Origin: Cytidiella melzeri
Lineage: Eukaryota > Basidiomycota > Agaricomycetes > Polyporales > Irpicaceae
NCBI GenBank assembly: GCA_022592445.1
Contig: JABYQR010000492.1
Coordinates: forward strand, 1-26,968
Length of the DNA stretch: 26,968 bases
Direction: 5' to 3'
Part shown: positions 21,201 to 26,968 of the stretch, piece after piece
How positions within the stretch are numbered: position 1 is the stretch's first letter
How the letters are laid out: every line of letters begins with the position of its first letter
The notes under the pieces: model-generated
Told to the model about the DNA's origin: nothing
The model's database searches: none
Seen by the model: only the letters and a program-made list of their open reading frames with translations
Translations under genes and position numbers: made by a program

Positions 21201-22158
21201 ACCTCAACCCCGACATGGCATATACTCGGAGGCCAGATGGCGCAAATGCTGACGCAAAGTATCACCACGTAATCTCTCTCGAGCGAAGTGCAATTCATCA
21301 GGCGCTATATCCCAAACATGCACATCTGTTTGAAGCTCGTAAATCTAGTGCCAGCCCCGAGTGGGATCTTTCTCCATCAATATTTACACAAGCCCCGGAA
21401 ACACCAGAAATCACCCCTCGTTCGGCAGTTGCTAACCCAGCTGGACACGCGGACACTACTGGACAGCACACGTCAAACCTATTCGCACGATCGGAGCAAC
21501 GTGCTAGTGAGACTCTGAGCATGGCAGCACTCGGTCAAGACACTTGCAAAGGAGACTCGTCCGCTGCAGGCCCATCGATATCGGAAGTCAAGTTACCGTC
21601 ATCCCTCGGTTCTTTCTGGGAACCTTCTTTCAGTGCTGCAGAGCTTGCCGCGTTTCAGCAGGTTCATCTCGGTAGCGATGGCGCTGGCCAGGCGGTGCCT
21701 CCGTCCCAGATATTCCCTGATGCATACGCCTCTTTCACACCTGACAACCCGCTGGTGTTCCGGTCCCCAGATAGCCTCGGGGCGAACATGAATGAGCAGT
21801 TGCAGAGCGTCATGACGAATAGCTCCAGCCAAGTAGGGACAGATCCGACCACATTTCCCACGCAAGAGAACGAGCAGCAGTATGGTCAGGACGTTACTGC
21901 ATTTCCCACGTCTTCCGACTTCTTAGCTGCTGGGATATACCCGGATACCGAGGAGGGCGAAGCTACGCTCGCCATGTGGTCCAGTGTTCCAGCAAACTTT
22001 GAGTGAGCACGAGTGAACTTATCTCTGCATGGGCATGATCTAACTGCCATTTTCCGAGCAGCTGGGACAATTGGGGCACGTACATCGATAATCTCGGTAA
22101 TCCCGCACCTGTTAACCACGCCTTGCCTCCACCGAGAAGTGCGCAGCAAGGGATATGA
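18219..22158 (+). CDS. TF3: Zn2Cys6 transcription factor with fungal-specific TF domain, 1065 aa
   Basis: Fourteen exons: 18219-18327, 18381-18386, 18449-18534, 18598-18672, 18722-19234, 19290-19688, 19753-19910, 19967-20035, 20087-20246, 20311-20428, 20489-20766, 20821-20984, 21037-22002, 22062-22158; introns are GT-AG. The zinc cluster is Cys29, 32, 39, 49, 52 and 59 (x2, x6, x9, x2, x6), preceded by a basic run (KSRKKRR) that may aid nuclear import. The linker (68-92) is KGYAEQLEKRLAKMEE-like. An acidic stretch follows (93-263). The middle homology region (about 264-660) has HRPSFERML, DEDFASIVLLVSALGARW, GLRLAEDIGAHRKKMY, VECDDEYW and GFVGPQWEERIV. The C-terminal tail is the longest of the three (about 320 residues) and ends MWSSVPANFDWDNWGTYID plus a short extension. 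The intron that splits the TF1/TF2 sequence at ..RLW|D is absent here. Targets unknown. Confidence 0.92.
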
Positions 22159-22192
22159 CCTGATACACCAGTTTTTTTGTGATCTACTTCAT

Positions 22193-22198
22193 AATAAA
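22193..22198 (+). terminator. AATAAA polyadenylation signal of TF3
   Basis: AATAAA lies 35 bp after the TF3 stop codon, in a T-rich context, and is followed by a CT-rich stretch. It is a plausible poly(A) signal; the cleavage site is not visible from sequence. Confidence 0.55.
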
Positions 22199-22275
22199 AT
22201 CTTCTCTCTCTACCTTTGCCCGTTAGGTTGGTATCGGAGAGGTGATTGCATTTCATCATTCTACTAAGATCCACG

Positions 22276-22305
22276 TACAGTAGCGGCAAAAAGTCTTGCG
22301 ACACC
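22276..22305 (+). mobile_element. Tc1/mariner-like terminal inverted repeat (single end)
   Basis: A TA dinucleotide is followed by CAGTAGCGGCAAAAAG and then TCTTGCGACACC. CAGT at a TA target, an A-run and a TTGCGACA block resemble ends of fungal Tc1/mariner elements. No partner end or transposase was found up to 22481, where the copia LTR begins, so this would be a remnant or an element interrupted by the copia insertion. Identification rests on pattern recall, not on a search. Confidence 0.4.
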
Positions 22306-22532
22306 GCGAGCGCGCAAGATTTTTCTCATCGTTCGAGCTCATTTTTGCATATAGTTTTGGGTTACAGTTCTCACACATTCGTTATCATGTAAAATTGTGT
22401 CCTTAGTAAAAAAAAGGGCTGATTGACATTGTGCGCGAGGAACTACTAACAAAGTGGAATATGTGTGCGAGGGGTAGAGGCTGTTAAGCTTCGAAGATGA
22501 GTCTTATTATTCTTGCTGCTTCAGCAGCTCTG

Positions 22533-22540
22533 CTTATATA
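22533..22540 (-). promoter_or_regulatory. LTR TATA box
   Basis: TATATAAG on the minus strand, 76 bp or more downstream of the TGACTCA array in the direction of transcription and about 58 bp before the LTR 3' end. It is the likely promoter element for the full-length retrotransposon RNA (in the equivalent 5' LTR). In this 3' copy it points toward TF3's 3' end. Confidence 0.65.
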
Positions 22541-22615
22541 CATGTCTGTATCTACTTATGTAAGCGACTACTATACATGTCTTCTTCAGCTATTCTACTG
22601 TACTACTAAGTACAT

Positions 22616-22720
22616 GACTCATGCATGACTCATGCTATGAGTGCATGACTCATACATGACTCATTGTATGACTAGGCTCAGCACTTGTACCAGAGGCGTA
22701 CATAATGAGTAAATGACTCA
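22616..22720. promoter_or_regulatory. Array of five TGACTCA (Gcn4/AP-1-type) sites in the LTR U3
   Basis: Exact TGACTCA heptamers lie at 22616-22622, 22627-22633, 22647-22653, 22658-22664 and 22714-22720. Four of them sit within 49 bp in a repeated CATGACTCATG-like context; partial variants (TGAGTAA, TGACTAG) lie nearby. TGACTCA is the palindromic consensus of Gcn4/CpcA-family bZIP activators. The sites are 76-180 bp upstream of the LTR TATA box, a usual enhancer/UAS distance. Confidence 0.75.
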
Positions 22721-23007
22721 TGCTAGTACTTGCCCTCAGATGTATGCTTTAGGCATCCTCTGGAGTCATATGTGCTTTCCATGTCATTTCCTATGCTACT
22801 AGAACACAGGCGTACATATATGACTAGTACTACTACAACCCATATCTGTACGTCTCAGCTAATGTGATGGTTACTACTAGAGTTTCCATATACGGCTGCA
22901 TAATTCCCATACTAAGACTGTGGGAATTCTGCTACCTAAAGCGTCCTTGTAATAAGGCGTGGGAAACTACATATCATATCATATTATTATATTATATAGT
23001 TTTAACA

Positions 23008-23017
23008 GTCCCACTTA
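23008..23017 (-). other. Polypurine tract of the right copia element
   Basis: AAGTGGGAC on the minus strand immediately precedes the 3' LTR (LTR starts at 23007) and follows the gag-pol stop by about 10 bp. Position and composition fit the plus-strand primer of copia elements. Confidence 0.7.
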
Positions 23018-23026
23018 ACCGTTACA

Positions 23027-26000
23027 TTAGTGAGTGTTTAGATCAATTAGACCTAATCTCCCACTGAAGTATGATTGCTTCTGAAATGCCAATGACTTTG
23101 TCATGATATCAGCAATCTGTTCTTCAGTTGGAACAGCATATAGTTCGGCATTCTTATTTTCGACAAACTCTCTAACATAATGATATCGAATGTCAATATG
23201 CTTTGAGCGTGACTCTATCTTTGGATTCTTGGTGAAGTAAATAGCACCATGATTATCACAGCATAGAATGGTAGGCTCTTGCTGTTTTAAATCCAATTCT
23301 TTGAGCACGGTGCGCAACCAATAACATTGCTTGGAAGTTTCGCACAAGGCCATGTATTCTGATTCCATTGATGATAGAGCAACGGTTTTCTGCTTTTTAG
23401 AAGTCCAGGAAATTGCTCCTTCAGCCAAAAGAAATACATATCCTGTTGTCGAATGTCTGTCGTCTTTATTCTCAGCCCAGTCTGCATCCGAATAACCAAT
23501 AATACCAGCATTACTTGATCCATTATACTTGATCGCATAGGACTGCATTCCAAGCAAATATCTCAGTATATATTTAGCTGATTTATAATGGTGGTCAGTT
23601 GGATTTGATATGTACTGTGAAAGACGTATGACTGCATATGAAATGTCTGGTCTAGTACCAATCATAACATATATAAGCGTGCCAATCAACGCTTGATACT
23701 GTCTCAGTAAACCAGAATCTGCTTTGTAGTCAGAATCTGCCTTCTGTAGTACAGCACCTGAAGGTAATGGTGTCCGAGCAGGATTAGCATTTGCCATATT
23801 GAATCGTTTTAAAGCCTCTTGAATATACGACTCTTGGTCAAGTAGAATCGTTTTAGCTTTACGATCTCTCTGCACACGCATGCCTAGAATAAGCTTAGCT
23901 TCTCCTAAGTCACGCATCTCATAGCGATCCATAAGATTTTTCTTAAGTGCAGACATAGCAAGTTTACTATTTCCTATCGGAAATATATCGTCAACATATA
24001 GAATGAGAATTAAATTCCCCCCTTGTTGCCGATACACGTAAACACCAGCATCTGAATGAATCCGGTCAAAGCCTAATTCTATCAGAGTGTTATGAATTTT
24101 GATATTCCATGTTCGTGAAGCTTGTTTAAGTCCATAAATGGCTTTCTTCAGCAAACAAACATGGTTCTCCTTTCCCTTCTCCACGAAACCTTCTGGTTGT
24201 TCCATATAGATTTCTTCATCCAGTTCGCCGTAAAGGAAAGCTGTTTTCACATCCAATGCCTCGATTTCCCAATCTTCGAGTGCAGCTATAGCTAGTAGCA
24301 TGCGTATGGATTCAAAACGTGTGACTGGTGAGAAAGTTTCTTGATAATCAATTCCTTCAACTTGGGTGAATCCTTTTGCAACAAGACGCGCTTTATATCG
24401 ACCATCAGATTTTATGGTGAAGACCCATTTGCATTTCACAATTTTGCGTGATGCATCTGGTCGTCGTACAAGCGTCCAAGTTTTATTCTTCATTTGAGAA
24501 TCAATTTCGTCTTGTGCAGCAGCAAACCATTGATCCCGATCATCTCTTTTCATTGCCTGCTTCCACGTCTGTGGATATTCATTGATTGAATAAGCAGTAA
24601 TTGAATTAAGAGTCTCGTCATCAATTTCTGCAGAATCATCATCATCAGTTAAGCCTCCTGATAGAGTTTGATGTTCTGGACCCGGTTCAACAGAAGGTGA
24701 TCTCGAGGGTTGACGTGATGACGTTCCTGATCGCAAAGGTATCCGTAATCTGGATGGCCCTGCAATCGGAGATCTCGCGCGTGTTCTCGAGTTCCATTCA
24801 GCTCTCAAACGAAGCTCATTTTGTTCTTCCTTTTTGTCCTTAGCCACTTGCTTTTGTAAAGCTTTCTGCATATCCACCGGCCGCATGAAAAGTTTAGGAT
24901 TTTTTCCAGCAGTTGAACGTTTGTTCTGGTTGATAGGTGGTGGCAAAGGTGGTTTAGGCTTAGGTCCTCGTTTGATTTGTGGTTGTGGTTCTTTGTCAAG
25001 AACCGGAGCTGAAGGGAATTGCTGCTGTTGTCGAGAAGGATGAGTAGGTGCTTGGTGCTCTGGATGATCATCATCTCCATCATCAGAATCTTGGTGACCT
25101 TGTTCATCATTCTCTTCAAAAGGTGAAAAATTATGGTGTGGAGGAACAGTGTTATTATCACTGTTATCGCCGACTAAAGGTTGTTTGGAAGGAGTAATAT
25201 CTTTACAATACGGGAAATGAGTCTCGTCAAATACTGCATCGCGAGCAATGACGATTCGCTGTTTATCCCAGAACCGGTAACCCTTTACACCCGGTTCATA
25301 TCCAACGAATATCATAGGAGTTGCTTTTGGTGACAACTTGTTCTGACGACTCTTGATCGGTATGTGGACGTATGCCCGACATCCAAATACACGAAGCATT
25401 GAGATATCTGGTTTTATACCCAGAAAACTCTCTATAGGTGTCTGCCAGTTTAATCGTACATTAGGTAGTCGGTTATTTAAATATACCGCTGCTTCGCAAG
25501 TAAGCTTCCAGAAACCATTTGATAACCCAGCTTGCTGACACAATGCTTCGGCTTTATATTTTATGGTCTATTGCCATCGCTCAGCTCTACCATTTTGTTG
25601 TGGAGTGTATGGTACAGACATTTGTAATTCTATTCTGTATTCCTTCAGATAATCCTTGAACTTATTATTAATGAACTCTGTTCCACCATCACATCTGAAC
25701 TTCTTCATCTTCTTCCTGTTTGGTTTTCGGCCCATGACTTGTATTCTTTGAATCTTGTGAACGCTTCATCTTTGTGCTTGAGATAATAGAGCATCCCATG
25801 ACTAGAAGCATCATCAAGACAAGTCATACCGTATTTGTAACCATCAATAGAAGTTGTAGAATATTCAATGAGATCGGAATGAGTTAATTCAAGGACTTCT
25901 GTAGCTCTCGACATAGATGGTGGAAATGGTTGTCTCTTTCCTTTTCCAACTTGACATCCGTGACAAGGAGAAATTGTGGATGGAATAGGAATCTTTTCTT

Positions 26001-26968
26001 TTAATCCCTTTGTTCCTTTGTGAAGATTTTCGACAATCTTATTCCCTGGGTGTCCTAGTCGATTATGCCACAACGTATAATCATTACGACTAACTTTATT
26101 AATTGAGTCTATCTTCCTGACTAGACGTCCTTTAATCCAATAAAGTCCGGCATGATCAGGTTGACCATTTATAATCTCTTTTCCTTCATTATAAATTGTC
26201 CATCCTTTCGATGTAACACTGCTGGTGCATCCTTGTTGCAGTGCTCTAGAAGGAGAAAAGAATCTTGTAGTCGCATCTGGTATATAGAGGACATTGTTCA
26301 AAGTTGTGCGATGTATTTTATCTTTCACAAGGACCGTGTCAAGTACAACCGTTCCTTTTCCCAATATTTTGACAGTCATATCTTTACCTGCTACAGAGCA
26401 TGTACCTGCTACTGTTGCTGGTTGATACGAGATAAAGTCGTCAATTTCATTGGTAATGTGACTAGTAGCACCACTGTCGATGAGCCATTCAACGCTTTCA
26501 GTCTCACACGTGGAATACAGAGAAACGTTGATGATTTCATTATCGTGCTCGAAGACAGGTTTGGTATCTACTTGAAGATTATTTACAGTCGCTTTCTCTT
26601 TGCCTTTGCCTTTGGACTTCTTTCGTTGTCCTCCTTTCTTTCCTTTATTCTCCTTGTTACCCTGCTTGTTGTTGGTAGAAGATCCTTGCTGATTATTTCC
26701 ATTACCGCGAGACTTGTTCTGGTTAGGTTTCCCTTTATCCCAGTGCTGACTCGTAGTATGGTTAGAAAGCCCACACTTCTTGCATTTTCCCTTCGGTAAA
26801 CGCGTGGTCTGCGTAATCCGATTCGCATTTTCACTGTTTGAACCCTTTCGACGTAACTCTTCCGCAAGTATCTTGGGGATGAGCGTGTCAAACTTAATTT
26901 CTTCGGGTTTTGCAACAGTGCCAATGTATGCAGAAATGGCGGTTTCATATGACGTTGGTAAAGCCCAC
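23027..26968 (-). pseudogene. copia gag-pol polyprotein, near-intact, with frameshift and stop in integrase
   Basis: The frame is open from the right edge to 25705. It carries the end of gag with a zinc-knuckle-like motif (26784-26743, C-x2-C-x4-H-x4-H), a basic linker, protease (WLIDSGATSHIT, near 26475), the integrase His/Cys region (LWHNRLGHPG; CHGCQVGKGK) and the first catalytic Asp (THSDL). A one-base indel in an AAGAAG tract near 25705-25720 shifts the frame. The next segment holds the second Asp (FRCDGGTEF) and Glu (PQQNGRAERW), then a TAG at 25570-25568. From there to the TAA at 23027 the frame is open: the rest of integrase (GFWKLTCEAAVYLNNRLP, FVGYEPGVKGYRFW), an acidic/proline linker, RT (WVFTIKSDGRYKARLVAKGF, LDVKTAFLYG, YGLKQASRTW, LYVDDIF) and RNase H (YSDADWAENK, ALSSMESEYMAL, CDNHGAIYF, KHIDIRYHYVRE). 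The active-site residues checked are present. Confidence 0.93.

Larger units (their letters stand above)
22482..23007 (-). repeat. Copia 3' LTR, 526 bp
   Basis: The boundaries are defined by perfect 6-bp inverted termini, TGTTAA at 22482 and TTAACA ending at 23007, the latter abutting the polypurine tract. On the minus (transcribed) strand it contains a TATA box, TATATAAG (22540-22533), about 58 bp before the LTR end, and five TGACTCA motifs upstream of it. The AT-rich U3 start (22975-23007) is typical of copia LTRs. Confidence 0.9.
22482..26968 (-). mobile_element. Ty1/copia LTR retrotransposon (right element), 3' LTR to gag, nearly intact
   Basis: This minus-strand copia element runs from its complete 3' LTR (22482-23007) through RNase H, reverse transcriptase, integrase and protease to the zinc-knuckle end of gag at the right edge; the 5' LTR and N-terminal gag lie outside. 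The 5 bp left of the LTR (22477-22481, GAGGC) would be one target-site copy; the other is outside. Only two disabling lesions were seen (a frameshift and a stop, both in integrase), so it is far younger than the left element. Its A/T-richer coding style differs from the host genes between the elements. Confidence 0.95.

Noticed and set aside
22610..22725. Short repeated units considered as a CRISPR-like array
   Set aside because: The units are 7-11 bp, unevenly spaced, inside a eukaryotic LTR; they fit bZIP sites better.

Overview
The window looks like genomic DNA of a filamentous basidiomycete fungus, probably an Agaricomycete. The genes are dense in spliceosomal introns of about 45-90 nt, and they encode fungus-specific families (Zn2Cys6 regulators with a fungal transcription-factor middle region, and a DUF1752/DUF3295 protein). 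They are flanked by decayed Ty1/copia retrotransposons. Species cannot be named from the sequence.

Layout. 1-4112 (minus strand): an old, heavily frameshifted copia element, cut by the left edge. It ends at a recognisable primer-binding site (3980-3991) and part of its 5' LTR (from 3992). 4113-7256: mostly gene-poor DNA with a few unexplained short ORFs. 7257-9808 (plus): a three-exon gene for an 811-residue DUF1752/DUF3295 protein of the AreA-like/Mks1-like group, followed by a (CT)27 tract. 10538-22158: three paralogous Zn2Cys6 transcription-factor genes. TF1 is on minus (15 exons, 920 aa). TF2 is on plus (16 exons, 875 aa if a GC-AG intron is removed) and shares a 255-bp divergent promoter with TF1. 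TF3 is on plus (14 exons, 1065 aa). 22276-22305: a Tc1/mariner-like terminal repeat. 22482-26968 (minus): a younger copia element with a complete 526-bp 3' LTR and nearly intact gag-pol, running off the right edge.

The three regulators form a tandem/divergent duplicate family. Four consecutive internal coding exons have identical lengths in all three (158, 69, 160 and 118 nt). All start MSSQE, and all end in a conserved MWS..P..F(E/D)W motif interrupted by an intron at the same codon. In every copy the zinc cluster is assembled across a 6-nt microexon that supplies Arg and the first base of the third cysteine codon. No metabolic enzyme gene lies between or beside them, so this is a regulator-only cluster and its targets cannot be inferred from context.

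The most interesting items are the conserved 6-nt microexon (whose skipping would remove Cys3 without a frameshift), the GC-AG intron of TF2, the array of five TGACTCA (Gcn4/AP-1 type) sites upstream of the TATA box in the right copia LTR, and the half-tRNA-iMet-type primer-binding site of the left copia element. All exon structures were deduced by eye from splice consensus plus alignment among the three paralogs; no transcript data were available.
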